Source of the DNA: Terriglobales bacterium
Lineage (GTDB): Bacteria > Acidobacteriota > Terriglobia > Terriglobales > Acidobacteriaceae
Assembly (NCBI GenBank): GCA_035454605.1
Contig: DATIGQ010000135.1
Coordinates: 1 to 40,363 of the forward strand
Length of the DNA: 40,363 nucleotides
Reading direction: 5' to 3'
This document shows, piece after piece, positions 6,231 through 13,715 of this stretch; position 1 is the first letter of the stretch, and every line of letters begins with the position of its first letter. The notes beneath the pieces are model-generated. The model had not been told where the DNA came from and searched no databases. It saw nothing but the letters and a program-made list of their open reading frames with translations. Position numbers and translations under genes: made by a program.

Positions 6231-7262
6231 TCACCGCCGCGTCCACACGATCAGCGCCACTCGCATCACCAGGTAGGCCACCACCAGCAGGATGGCCACC
6301 TTGTGGCGGGCAAACACTCTCGCCGCCCGTTCCACCAGCGACTCGTGATGCGCCTCCACCGGCAGGCCGTCGCGGTAGCGGGCCACGTCCGCTCCCAGTT
6401 CCTTGGCGGTGGGATAGCGCGCCGCCGGCTCCGCCGCCATGGCCTTGGCGCAGATCGCCGCCAGCGCCCGCGGCAGCGATCCCGACGCCGCCCGCGCGCC
6501 CGCCGCTTCGCCCGCCACTCCCAGCGTGGTCGCCTCCGGCGGGGCATGCCCGGTCAGCAGGAACCGCAGAATGGCGCCCAGCGCGAACACATCCGCGCGC
6601 GCATCCACCTGCGCGCTCTCGCCCCGCGCCTGCTCCGGCGCCATGTAGCCCGGCGTGCCCAACACCATGCCGTGTGCCGTCTGTCGCGCCGGCGCGGCCG
6701 GCTGTGCCTCCGCGACCGTGGCGGCTTCCGCCTCCGCCGCTTCGCGCAGGATTTTGGCCACGCCCCAGTCCATCACCAGCACTTCCCCGAACGGGCCCAC
6801 CATCACGTTCTCCGGCTTCAGGTCACGATGCACCACCCCGCGGTCATGCGCGAACGCGGCTGCGTCGCAGATGCGCTCGAAGATGCGCAGCCGCTCCGGC
6901 ACCGAAGTGCTCGCTGTCGCCCAGCGGTCCAGCCGCGGCCCCTCGACGTATTTCATGGTGTAGAACACGCGCCCGTCGGGCAGCGTGCCCACGTCGTGCA
7001 CCGGCACCATGCCGGGATGATCCAGCCGCGCCAGGATCTTCGCTTCACGCAGCAGACGCGCTCCCAGGTCGCCCGCCGAATCCGGCAGCCGCAGCACCTT
7101 CAGCGCGACTTTCCGGTCCAGCGCGGTATCCGTCGCCAGGTACACCGTGCCCATGCCGCCCGCACCCAGCCGTTCCACCAGCCGGTAACGCGTCCCGGAA
7201 AGATCGGGCTCGTCGGCGGCGGCGCGCAGCCGTTCGAGCGCCCGGTCGGAAAGCCAGCTCAC
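6231..7262 (-). CDS. membrane-anchored Ser/Thr protein kinase (Hanks type)
   Basis: A 343-residue kinase. Visible elements are the glycine loop [10 protein letters not shown] (32-41), VALK with Lys55, HRDLKPEN with catalytic Asp147, MDWGVAK in place of DFG (Asp165 kept), and [10 protein letters not shown] single C-terminal membrane helix (about 321-340) ends in TRR, so the kinase domain should face the cytoplasm with almost nothing outside. It lacks the PASTA or WD40 sensor of many relatives. The GTG start at 7262 overlaps the TGA of the upstream sigma gene (GTGA), so the two are translationally coupled. The pair probably works together, with the kinase controlling the sigma factor or a shared pathway; this is inferred from the overlap. 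Confidence 0.93.
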   Translation of the reverse strand: MSWLSDRALERLRAAADEPDLSGTRYRLVERLGAGGMGTVYLATDTALDRKVALKVLRLPDSAGDLGARLLREAKILARLDHPGMVPVHDVGTLPDGRVFYTMKYVEGPRLDRWATASTSVPERLRIFERICDAAAFAHDRGVVHRDLKPENVMVGPFGEVLVMDWGVAKILREAAEAEAATVAEAQPAAPARQTAHGMVLGTPGYMAPEQARGESAQVDARADVFALGAILRFLLTGHAPPEATTLGVAGEAAGARAASGSLPRALAAICAKAMAAEPAARYPTAKELGADVARYRDGLPVEAHHESLVERAARVFARHKVAILLVVAYLVMRVALIVWTRR

Positions 7263-8002
7263 GAGCCCTCCACGCCCAGCAGCGCCCGCGCCTCGCGCCG
7301 GAACTCGTCTTCCGTCGCCGTCATCTCCCGCAGCTTTTCGAGCACGATCCTCCGGAACTCCCGCCGCGCCCACGCCAGGTAGTTGGTCACGTCGGTGGTC
7401 GCCAGGCCCGTCTCCCGTGCCAGTTGCTCGTACGTCGGACGCCGCTCGCCCGCATCGTCCATGTCATAGCGCTCGAAAAGCTGGAAATGGACCATCTTGC
7501 CCCGCGCCTCACACTCCTTCTTTAACCCTTCAATGGCCAGTTCAAACAGGCTGCGCACCCATTCCCGCTCGAAAAAGTCTTCCGCCGGAGCCGGCGCTGA
7601 GCGCCCCAGTTCGTGTTCCGCCGTTTCGAAATCCAGCGACAGCATTACTGCATCACCACCGCGCTTCAGCCGTCGCGCTGCCCGGTCCGCGTTCTGCACC
7701 ACTCCGTCCACGCACACCCGCAGGAACGTCCGCAGCCGCGCTTTTGCCGGATCGTAGCTCTCGAGGAAATCCTTCTCGATCAGCCGCGCGAAGAACTCCT
7801 GCGTCAGGTCCTTGGCGTCTTCGTTGGACCTGTTCCACTGCACCCGGACGTACTTGTACACCGGCTTCCAGTAGGCCGCGATCAGGGTCTCGAGCGCCCG
7901 CTGCCGCTCCGCCGGATCGTCACTCCGCGCAGCCTCGATCGCCGACCACCGCGTCTGCGGAAACCGCGCGCTCCCCCCGCCCATGGATGTGTCGTCCGCC
8001 AT
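7259..8002 (-). CDS. ECF-type sigma-70 family RNA polymerase sigma factor
   Basis: A 247-residue sigma factor of the large, kinase-associated ECF type. Region 2 is visible as the stretch from [17 protein letters not shown] to [15 protein letters not shown] and LRTFLRVCV. Region 4 includes [19 protein letters not shown], the DNA-binding helix-turn-helix, followed by [14 protein letters not shown] long linker separates them. No anti-sigma gene is adjacent; the overlapping Ser/Thr kinase gene takes that place. In the related ECF groups described in the literature, kinases replace anti-sigma factors as the input, which fits this layout. The upstream spacer is gene-free and repeat-rich. Confidence 0.88.
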   Translation of the reverse strand: MADDTSMGGGSARFPQTRWSAIEAARSDDPAERQRALETLIAAYWKPVYKYVRVQWNRSNEDAKDLTQEFFARLIEKDFLESYDPAKARLRTFLRVCVDGVVQNADRAARRLKRGGDAVMLSLDFETAEHELGRSAPAPAEDFFEREWVRSLFELAIEGLKKECEARGKMVHFQLFERYDMDDAGERRPTYEQLARETGLATTDVTNYLAWARREFRRIVLEKLREMTATEDEFRREARALLGVEGS

Positions 8003-8107
8003 GTCTCCTCGAAGCGCCGAGTGTAAGCCGCCGCGAAGGGCGGGAACAAGGCTGGCGGTCCTCCGCTACGTCTATGCGGTCTTTGTCTCTACTACCTGTA
8101 GGAGATT

Positions 8108-8258
8108 GTCATCCTGAGCGAGCGCCGCGAAATGCAGTTCAGCCGCGCCGCAGTTTGGCGCGGTCGCGGACGAGTCGAGGGATCTTGGGTTTGTCCTTCG
8201 TGGAAGGACCGTGGTGGCCCCACCCTTGTCGCTCACGCGTTGGAGCGACAGGGTCGGA
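8108..8258 (+). repeat. composite dispersed repeat with palindromic element, copy 2
   Basis: It opens with GTCATCCTGAGCG, continues to GAGTCGAGGGATCTT, and ends in the hairpin CCCACCCTTGTCGC / GCGACAGGGT (8218-8258), whose arms match the element at 2537-2576. The same module order (TCC-GAG-GGAT, then CCCACCC hairpin) occurs at 2481-2576. Confidence 0.7.
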
Positions 8259-8270
8259 CCTACCGTTCAA

Positions 8271-8294
8271 TGATTCAATGACCGACTGATTCAA
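8271..8294 (+). repeat. octamer array, TGATTCAA-type x3
   Basis: Units TGATTCAA, TGACCGAC, TGATTCAA. Same octamer and same alternation as at 5281-5312. Confidence 0.8.
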
Positions 8295-8368
8295 TCCCCA
8301 TACATCCCTTCCCTTCCTTCCCTCATCCATGCCAACATCAAGCCCACGCGGTCCCGTGGAGGCCATCG

Positions 8369-9871
8369 GTGAGAGTCCTCCTCCTATCCATGCCGGACTC
8401 CTTCGAGCACATGCCTGCGCTCGTCATCCGCATGCCCAACGGCGCGCTCACTTCGCTCGCCGGCAACCTGGACCCGCGCCACCAGGTCGTCGTCGCCGAC
8501 CTCATCCTGGCGCAGAAGACCGTCCGCGCGACCGTGGAGCGCCTTGTCCGCGAGCTTCAGCCCGACGTCGTCGGCCTCTCCGTCATGACCTTCCAGCGCC
8601 GGACGGCATTCCGCATCATGGAACTGGTCCGTGCGCTGCGTCCCGAAGCGCGCATCGTGGTCGGCGGCTACGACTCCAGCCTCGCGCCCGAGGCCTACGT
8701 CGAAAGCGGCCTCGCCGATTTCATCGTCCGCGGCGAAGGCGAACTCACTTTCTGCGAACTGTTGCGCGCGCTCGAAAAACCCGCCGAAAGCCGCGATGGC
8801 CTGACCGAAATCCCCGGCCTCACATCGCGTTTCGGCTCCGAATGGCGTCAGAATCCGCCGCGCCCCGCGCACGATCTCGAAAGCGGCGCCATCCGCCTGC
8901 CCAACCGCGCCGCCCGCGTGCTCAGGGGCTACACCATGCTCGGCCGGCCGGTGGACGTAGTCGAAACCTCGCGTGGCTGCACTTTCGACTGCTCGTTCTG
9001 CTCCATCATCGAGATGCGCGGCCGCAACTTCCACACCTACTCCTTCGATCGCGTCCTGGCTGATATCTCGGACGCCCGCGCCCACGGCGCCCGCGTCATT
9101 TTTCTCGTCGACGACAACATCACCCTCAACGTCCGCCGCTTCGAAGCCCTGTGTCGGGCGATCATTGACTCCGGCCTCAACCGCCTGCACTACATCGTGC
9201 AGGCCATGACGTCGGCCATCGCCGCGCACGGTGACGCGCTCGCTCCGCTCATGCGTCGCGCCGGCTTTCGCTACGTCTTTCTCGGCATCGAGAACATCCT
9301 GGCCTCCGACCTTGCCTTCCTGCGCGCCGGTTCCAAGAACGCCCTGCGCGAGAACGGACGCAACACCGGCAACGCCACCCTGCGCGCCATCGATTGTCTG
9401 CATCGCCACCGCATGTACGTGGTCGGAGGGCTCATCGTGGGCAACCCCGAGGACACCGCCGAATCCGTCGACGCCAACCTCGACTTCGCCCGCCGCCACG
9501 TCGACTGGCCCTACATCCAGCACCCCACGCCCTATCCCCGCACTCCCATGACCAAGGACTTCCTCGCCGCCGGCCTGATCATCAACAATCGGCTCGAAGA
9601 CTACGACGGCACCACCGCCGTCGTGCGCACCCGCCATCTTCCCGCCCACGAAGTCGAGTACCGCCGCTGGCGCGCCGAACGTTGGATGAAAGTGCGCCAC
9701 CTGCCCTCTGTTTTCCGGCAGAATCCTTGGTTCGGCCTCACCCACGGCCCGCGCATGCTCGCCCACACGTTCCGCGGCTCTTCTCTGCGCTCCCTGCTCG
9801 GCCTCGAAGACTCGCGCAAGTCCTTCGAACGCTACCGCGCCCTCCGCGCTGCCGAGCGTACCTATCTCTAG
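8369..9871 (+). CDS. B12-binding domain / radical SAM protein
   Basis: A 500-residue protein with an N-terminal cobalamin-binding-like Rossmann domain (LQPDVVGLSVMTFQ, then IVVGGYDSS at 96-104) and a radical SAM core with C204-x3-C208-x2-C211 in SRGCTFDCSFC, plus the DDN segment near 248-250. The C-terminal third (YPRTPMTKD, LEDYDGTT) resembles the DUF4070-type extension of this class. Such enzymes perform B12- and radical-dependent methylations or rearrangements; no substrate is readable. The gene stands alone, with no biosynthetic neighbours. GTG 8369 is chosen because GGAGG lies about seven bases upstream. The B12 domain lacks an obvious DxHxxG motif, so cobalamin, if bound, would be base-off without His ligation. 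Confidence 0.88.
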   Translation: MRVLLLSMPDSFEHMPALVIRMPNGALTSLAGNLDPRHQVVVADLILAQKTVRATVERLVRELQPDVVGLSVMTFQRRTAFRIMELVRALRPEARIVVGGYDSSLAPEAYVESGLADFIVRGEGELTFCELLRALEKPAESRDGLTEIPGLTSRFGSEWRQNPPRPAHDLESGAIRLPNRAARVLRGYTMLGRPVDVVETSRGCTFDCSFCSIIEMRGRNFHTYSFDRVLADISDARAHGARVIFLVDDNITLNVRRFEALCRAIIDSGLNRLHYIVQAMTSAIAAHGDALAPLMRRAGFRYVFLGIENILASDLAFLRAGSKNALRENGRNTGNATLRAIDCLHRHRMYVVGGLIVGNPEDTAESVDANLDFARRHVDWPYIQHPTPYPRTPMTKDFLAAGLIINNRLEDYDGTTAVVRTRHLPAHEVEYRRWRAERWMKVRHLPSVFRQNPWFGLTHGPRMLAHTFRGSSLRSLLGLEDSRKSFERYRALRAAERTYL

Positions 9872-10001
9872 AGATCGGCGCATCGCCTTGACCCTGCCCA
9901 TTCACGCGCTCATAATTGTGTTTGCCTCAGTTTCACTGCTCGCACATCGTCTTCATCTACCGGGAAACCTACCGAACATGCAGACTGGAGGAGAAAAACC
10001 C

Positions 10002-10433
10002 ATGTCAGAAGCCAACAAGAAGCTGGCTCGGCGGTTCATCGAGGAAGCTCTCAACAAAGGAGACTTCCGCGTCATCGACGAAGTCGTTTCCAAGGACTAC
10101 ATCTACCGTGAGCCCACGCTCGGGGAAAGCAAGGGGCCAGAAGGCTGCAAGCAGCTGCTCACCAGTTTTCGCACCGCGTTTCCGGATGTCGCCTGCACCA
10201 TCGTGGATCAGATCGCCGAAGGGGATCGCCTGGTCACCCGCTGGACAGCCCGCGGCACTCATCGCGGCGAGCTCCTGGGCATCGCGCCCACCAACAAGCC
10301 GGTCACGCTCACGGGAGTGGTGATCAGCCGCTTCGCGCAGGGCAAACTGGTCGAGGACTTCGAGATCTTCGACGCTCTCGGCCTCATGCGCCAGCTTGGC
10401 GTCGTCCCTGCCACTGTCGGCAAGGCCGCCTGA
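10002..10433 (+). CDS. SnoaL-like / ester cyclase family protein
   Basis: A 143-residue cystatin-fold protein of the NTF2/SnoaL superfamily: ARRFIEEALNKGDF at the N-terminus, PEGCKQLLTSFRTAFPDV, then IAEGDRLVTRWTARGTHRGELLGIAPT, the hallmark of the SnoaL-like polyketide-cyclase/ester-cyclase group, and IVEDFEIFD-like C-terminal strands. Family members in soil bacteria are mostly of unknown function; a few cyclise polyketides. No polyketide genes are near, so a general or detoxification role is equally possible. ATG 10002 is set by GGAGGAG at 9987-9993. A strong terminator follows. Confidence 0.85.
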   Translation: MSEANKKLARRFIEEALNKGDFRVIDEVVSKDYIYREPTLGESKGPEGCKQLLTSFRTAFPDVACTIVDQIAEGDRLVTRWTARGTHRGELLGIAPTNKPVTLTGVVISRFAQGKLVEDFEIFDALGLMRQLGVVPATVGKAA

Positions 10434-10456
10434 CCGTCGTTTCCAGAAACTCAACC

Positions 10457-10480
10457 GGGCCGGCTCCCGCCGGCCCTTCT
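10457..10480 (+). terminator. intrinsic terminator
   Basis: GGGCCGGC / GCCGGCCC, a perfect 8-bp stem with loop TCCC, followed by TTCT. It lies 24 bases after the SnoaL-like stop. The T-run is weak. Confidence 0.65.
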
Positions 10481-10482
10481 GC

Positions 10483-10488
10483 TAAAAT
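10483..10488 (+). promoter_or_regulatory. possible -10 box of tRNA-Val
   Basis: TAAAAT, 15 bases before the mature tRNA 5' end. The -35 position falls in the preceding terminator stem and shows no match. Confidence 0.35.
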
Positions 10489-10502
10489 ACCTCTCTCGCA
10501 GT

Positions 10503-10577
10503 GGGCGCTTAACTCAGCGGTAGAGTGCCATCTTCACACGGTGGAAGTCGTAGGTTCGAATCCTACAGCGCCCACCA
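10503..10577 (+). tRNA. tRNA-Val (anticodon CAC)
   Basis: Complete cloverleaf. The acceptor GGGCGCT pairs with AGCGCCC. The D stem is ACTC/GAGT, the anticodon stem CCATC/GGTGG with loop TTCACAC (anticodon CAC at 10535-10537), and the T stem GTAGG/CCTAC with loop TTCGAAT. The discriminator is A and CCA is encoded. It reads GUG codons, which suit a high-GC genome. Confidence 0.97.
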
Positions 10578-10680
10578 TTTTCCACATCCGGCTTTCTTCC
10601 GCGGCTCTGCTCTTCGCTCCTGCCAATCCGGCTTCACGTCCGGTTCCTCCGCCCGGGTTGTAGAATCCAATCCAGCAGCG

Positions 10681-11412
10681 ATGGCGAAGGAGCCCGAATC
10701 CGGCCCCGGGGAGACGCCGCAACTTTTTGACGGCAAGCGGGTTAGTAGCGGTGTGAGCAGCGTTGCGCTCCAGCGGCAGGCGATGGGCGCCGCGGCGCGG
10801 CAGGAAGAAGCGGGCGACGGATTCCTGGGAGGCCCGCTCGACCTGCTGTCCGACGCCCAGGTCATGCTGCGCGTGGCCGCCGGCGACGACGCCGCCTTCG
10901 ACTACCTGGTGGAGAAGTTCCGCCGTCCGCTCATCGGCTTCATGTATCGCATGGTGCGCAGCCAGGCCATCGCGGAAGAGCTGGCGCAGGAAGCGTTCCT
11001 GCGCGTGTATCGCTCGCGCAAGAGTTACCGGGCGGAGGCGCGCTTCACCACCTGGCTCTACCGCATCGCCACCAACCTGGCGGTGAACCACGCGCGCGAC
11101 ATGCGCAGCAAGCGCGCGCAGGCGACCACCAGCCTGGACGAGCCGCCGCCGGAAGGATCGGCGCCGCTCGACGTCGCCGACGCCGCACCTACCGCCGAGC
11201 AACTGCTGCTGGCGCGGGAGCGGCGCGAGGCCATCCGCCAGCGCGTGGAAGCCTTGCCCGAGCGGCAGCGCCTCGCGGTGCTGATGCACAAGTACCAAGG
11301 CATGGACTACCGCGAGATCGGCGAAGTGCTGAAGCTGAGCGAGTCGGCGACCAAGAGCCTGCTGTTCCGCGCCTATGAGTCGCTGCGCGAGAGTTTGAAG
11401 GAGTTCCTATGA
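10681..11412 (+). CDS. RpoE-like ECF sigma factor
   Basis: A 243-residue ECF sigma factor with an N-terminal extension of about 60 residues. Region 2 runs from YLVEKFRRPLIGFMYRMV through AEELAQEAFLRVYR to FTTWLYRIATNLAVNHARD. Region 4 is LPERQRLAVLMHKYQGMDY followed by EIGEVLKLSESATKSLLFRA. The next gene, a zinc-binding anti-sigma factor, overlaps it by ATGA, so the two are translationally coupled in the classic ECF arrangement. Envelope stress is the usual signal for such pairs. ATG 10681 is preferred because the frame upstream crosses the tRNA. A TAGAAT box lies 15 bases before it, making the leader very short. Confidence 0.92.
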   Translation: MAKEPESGPGETPQLFDGKRVSSGVSSVALQRQAMGAAARQEEAGDGFLGGPLDLLSDAQVMLRVAAGDDAAFDYLVEKFRRPLIGFMYRMVRSQAIAEELAQEAFLRVYRSRKSYRAEARFTTWLYRIATNLAVNHARDMRSKRAQATTSLDEPPPEGSAPLDVADAAPTAEQLLLARERREAIRQRVEALPERQRLAVLMHKYQGMDYREIGEVLKLSESATKSLLFRAYESLRESLKEFL

Positions 11413-11909
11413 AGTGCGGACAGTTGCGGGACGAGTTGCTGGAACTGGCCGCGGGGCGCGCCACGGTGTCGGCAGAGGCGCAGGCGCATCTCGAGGCGTG
11501 CGAGAAGTGCGCGCGCGAGCTGGCTTCCCTGCGCCAGACCATGAACCTGCTCGACGAGTGGCAGGCGCCCCAGCCTTCTCCGTATTTCGATCAGCGGCTG
11601 AAGGCGCGCGTGCGCGAGGAATCCGCAAAGGCCGCGCCGGCGTGGCTGGAATGGTTGCGCAAGCCCGCGCTCGCCGCCGTCTTCGCCGGCCTGCTGGTGG
11701 CGGCGGTGGCCCTGTTCCGCGAAGGCGCGCCTCCGGAACAACTGGTGCAGACGCAGCCGCCGCCCTCGGTGGCGGCCGTAGTGGTGAGCGCCCAGCCCGG
11801 TACAGCGGTGAGCGATTTGCAGGATCTGGACCGCAACCAGGACCTGTACGCGAATTTCGACTGGCTGGATGAGATGGATGCCCAGAATACGCAGCCGACG
11901 TCGAACTAG
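11409..11909 (+). CDS. membrane-bound zinc-finger anti-sigma factor
   Basis: A 166-residue protein. The N-terminal anti-sigma domain has Cys3 and HLEACEKC (H27-x3-C31-x2-C34), the ZAS-type zinc motif that holds ECF sigma factors. A membrane helix (ALAAVFAGLLVAAVALF, about 89-105) follows, then a short Pro/Gln-rich periplasmic tail ending in DWLDEMD. The start overlaps the sigma stop codon (ATGA). It should keep the sigma factor inactive at the membrane until an envelope signal triggers release or proteolysis. The DUF3106 gene downstream may be part of the same unit and a candidate sensor. Confidence 0.9.
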   Translation: MKCGQLRDELLELAAGRATVSAEAQAHLEACEKCARELASLRQTMNLLDEWQAPQPSPYFDQRLKARVREESAKAAPAWLEWLRKPALAAVFAGLLVAAVALFREGAPPEQLVQTQPPPSVAAVVVSAQPGTAVSDLQDLDRNQDLYANFDWLDEMDAQNTQPTSN

Positions 11910-11911
11910 AA

Positions 11912-11946
11912 TGAGCCAGTGAATCATTGAGTCAGTCAACCAATGA
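11912..11946 (-). repeat. octamer array, inverted TGANTCAA-type
   Basis: Read on the minus strand the units TGACTCAA, TGATTCAC, TGGCTCAT form a degenerate version of the TGATTCAA octamer found at 5281 and 8271. It sits between the anti-sigma stop and the DUF3106 gene. Confidence 0.65.
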
Positions 11947-11970
11947 AAGCGGAATAGTGAGGAGCAGCGG

Positions 11971-12636
11971 TTGAAGCGGTTGCAGATCATTTTGGTGATG
12001 ATGTTGACGGCCGTGCTGGCAGCGCCCGCCTGGGCCCAGGACACGGACGCGAGCGCGCCCGCACGCGCCCAAGACAAGAACGACGACAAGAAGGAAGATA
12101 AAGACAACGACCGGAGCTACGAGCGCGGCCGGGAATGGAAGAAGGGCAAGCGCGGCGGCGACTGGTCACGGCGTGGGCCGGGACATCATGCCGGCGACTG
12201 GCTGCGCCGCTACAAGGACCTGCCGCCGGCCGAGCAGGACAAGGCCCTGGCCGCCGACCCGCAATTCCAGAAGCTGCCGCCGGAGCGCCAGGAGCGTTTG
12301 CGCCGCCGCCTGGAAAAGTTCCGCAGCCTGCCGCCCGAGCAGCAGCAGCGCATCCTCCAGAACATGGAGCGCTTCGAGCACATGACGCCGGAGCAGCGCC
12401 GCCGCGCCCGCGAACTGCACTTCCGCATGCGCCAGCTTCCCGAAGAGCGCCGCCAGGCGCTGCGCCGGGCCTTCGCCTCGCTGCGCGACCTGCCTGCGGA
12501 GGAGCGCGCCCAGGCGCTCGACTCCGAGCACTTCCGCCAGAACTTCACCGAGGAAGAGCGAGAAATGCTGCGGACGATGAGCGAGATTGAGCCACCGCCG
12601 CCGGGCGAGCCGCCGGCACCAGCGCCGCAGGATTGA
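11971..12636 (+). CDS. DUF3106 domain exported protein
   Basis: A 221-residue protein with a signal peptide (LVMMLTAVLAAPAWA), a Lys/Asp/Arg-rich linker, and a domain of repeated LPPEQRERL-like units (LPPAEQDKAL, LPPERQERL, LPPEQQQRI, MTPEQRRRA, LPEERRQAL, LPAEERAQAL). This is characteristic of DUF3106 proteins, which resemble periplasmic Spy/CpxP-type helical chaperone-sensors. The C-terminus is Pro-rich. The start is TTG, supported by GAGGAG seven bases upstream; no ATG is available near the signal peptide. Its place behind a sigma/anti-sigma pair suggests it senses or buffers envelope stress; that is inference. Confidence 0.82.
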   Translation: MKRLQIILVMMLTAVLAAPAWAQDTDASAPARAQDKNDDKKEDKDNDRSYERGREWKKGKRGGDWSRRGPGHHAGDWLRRYKDLPPAEQDKALAADPQFQKLPPERQERLRRRLEKFRSLPPEQQQRILQNMERFEHMTPEQRRRARELHFRMRQLPEERRQALRRAFASLRDLPAEERAQALDSEHFRQNFTEEEREMLRTMSEIEPPPPGEPPAPAPQD

Positions 12637-12668
12637 AGGCCCTTTCAACGCAGAGATCGCAGCGCGTA

Positions 12669-12715
12669 CCCAGGGCTTACGCCCTGGGCTACCGATTATG
12701 TCGCCCCTGCGGGGC
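12669..12715. repeat. double-hairpin element (CCCAGGGC..GCCCTGGG, GCCCC..GGGGC)
   Basis: CCCAGGGC-TTAC-GCCCTGGG is a perfect 8-bp stem with a 4-base loop. After 14 bases comes GCCCC-TGC-GGGGC. The layout looks like a dispersed two-hairpin repeat; it is preceded by AACGCAGAGATCGCAGCG. It could also act as a terminator for the DUF3106 gene, although no T-run follows. Confidence 0.6.
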
Positions 12716-12851
12716 TGCAACGGTGATGGATCAGCGGCCCATCAGCGTGAGGGCAGTTCTCAGTTTTCCGAAACCACGCCGGAGGGCGACGTTTGACAAG
12801 CACTCGGATACCGCGTAGGGTGAGAGTTGAGGCAGCACTTACTCTCCTCTT

Positions 12852-12866
12852 TCAGATCTTCTGAAC
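12852..12866. promoter_or_regulatory. inverted repeat, candidate operator
   Basis: TTCAGA-TCT-TCTGAA, perfect 6-bp arms, 57 bases before the ATG of the monooxygenase-like gene. No regulator is known for it. Confidence 0.3.
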
Positions 12867-12922
12867 TAAGTCAGCCCATCTGAAGTTTTCTCCCCTTAGC
12901 CACCCAATCTTAAGGAGGTTGA

Positions 12923-13240
12923 ATGTTCGCACGCAACGTCTCTATCCGCCTGAAACCGAACACCCTGAAAGACTTCACGCAAGCCTTCGAAAAGGAAATC
13001 GTGCCCATGCTGCGCAAGCAGGCCGGCTTCCGTGATGAGATCGCGCTGGTCAACGAGGGTGGCACGCACGTGACCGCGGTCAGCCTGTGGGACAGCAAGG
13101 AACAGGCCGAAGCCTACGACAAGACGGTTTACCCGGGCGTGATCAAGAGCCTGGAGAAATACCTGGACGGCGCACCCAAGGTGTATCCGGGCACGTTGAT
13201 CCACTCCACGCTGCACCAGTTGGCGGTAGTGGCCGCCTGA
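12923..13240 (+). CDS. antibiotic biosynthesis monooxygenase-like (ABM/dimeric alpha-beta barrel) protein
   Basis: A 105-residue protein with the features of an ABM-type ferredoxin-like fold: an N-terminal strand (FARNVSIRLKPN), a helix (FTQAFEKEIVPMLRKQAGF), two strands (DEIALVNEGGTHVTAVSLWDS) and a helix with AEAYDKTVYP. Family members are small cofactor-free oxygenases or haem-degrading proteins acting as dimers, but many have no known substrate, and the catalytic residues are not diagnostic here. ATG 12923 is fixed by a very strong ribosome site, AAGGAGG, six bases upstream. This suggests high expression. No operon partner. Confidence 0.75.
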   Translation: MFARNVSIRLKPNTLKDFTQAFEKEIVPMLRKQAGFRDEIALVNEGGTHVTAVSLWDSKEQAEAYDKTVYPGVIKSLEKYLDGAPKVYPGTLIHSTLHQLAVVAA

Positions 13241-13380
13241 ACCGGATTCACGCGAGAACGGGGGGCGGAGAATCCGTTTTTCATTCGAGTGAGATCGGGA
13301 GGTGAAGTCTCCATGCCAAAACGATTGCAAGCCGGCGCCAGAATGATGCGGGCGGCCCTATGGGCGCCGCGGAGAGCCCG

Positions 13381-13662
13381 ATGTTAGGCGACGGATTCCC
13401 GGCCGAGGCCGCCCTGCCCAACGGGACGGCCAAACGCCTGCGCAAGAATACGGTGAACGCGCCGGATACGGTCACCATGACCACGGTGCTGTGCGAGAAA
13501 TGCGGCGAGAGGTTCGCCATCGGGCATCGCTCGGCGGTGCAGAATCCGTCGCTGGCCGGCCGCCAGGCCCTCTGGCTGGCCGACAAGTTCGTCTGGGACC
13601 ACATCCAGGAAGCCAAGCACCACGGGTCCATCCGCTTGCCCGGCCCCGACGAGATCAAGTAA
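13381..13662 (+). CDS. small protein with a CxxC zinc-ribbon-like motif
   Basis: A 93-residue protein with LCEKCGERF near the middle, one CxxC that could be half of a metal site or a redox pair, followed by AIGHRSAVQNPSLAGRQALW and a helix ending KHHGSIRLPG. I do not recognise the family. ATG 13381 is preferred because GGAGAG lies about six bases upstream; ATG 13360 is the alternative, adding seven residues. It is convergent with the VOC gene at 13716-14252, from which it is separated by 53 bases. The absence of a signal peptide or membrane helix suggests a cytoplasmic location. Confidence 0.65.
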   Translation: MLGDGFPAEAALPNGTAKRLRKNTVNAPDTVTMTTVLCEKCGERFAIGHRSAVQNPSLAGRQALWLADKFVWDHIQEAKHHGSIRLPGPDEIK

Positions 13663-13715
13663 CTCCCGCGCTCGAGTTCAGCCTTCCGGGTCGGCCGCAA
13701 TCCAGAAACCGTCCT

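Larger units (their letters stand above)
8003..8368. other. gene-free spacer made largely of repeats
   Basis: The spacer between divergent genes (sigma factor on minus, radical SAM on plus) holds a composite repeat (8108-8258) and an octamer array (8271-8294). I see no protein or clear promoter pair. Confidence 0.6.
12637..12922. other. gene-free spacer with a double-hairpin repeat
   Basis: The spacer after the DUF3106 gene holds the double hairpin at 12669-12715 and, nearer the next gene, the inverted repeat TTCAGA-TCT-TCTGAA at 12852-12866. No convincing coding frame. Confidence 0.5.

Noticed and set aside
8384-9901. Long minus-strand open frame (505 residues) opposite the radical SAM gene
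   Set aside because: It is the complement shadow of a gene with clear motifs; its residues show the Ala/Val/Gly/Asp-rich pattern typical of antisense frames in high-GC DNA.
10525-10680. N-terminal extension of the sigma factor back to 10525
   Set aside because: It would overlap the tRNA; ATG 10681 gives a normal sigma N-terminus.
12633-12818. 61-residue frame after the DUF3106 gene
   Set aside because: It runs through the double-hairpin repeat, so the translation is of repeat sequence.
13313-13387. 24-residue frame with GGGAGG upstream, overlapping the next gene start
   Set aside because: The ribosome-site spacing is long (10 bases) and the product is a short Arg/Ala-rich peptide; a leader-peptide role has no support.
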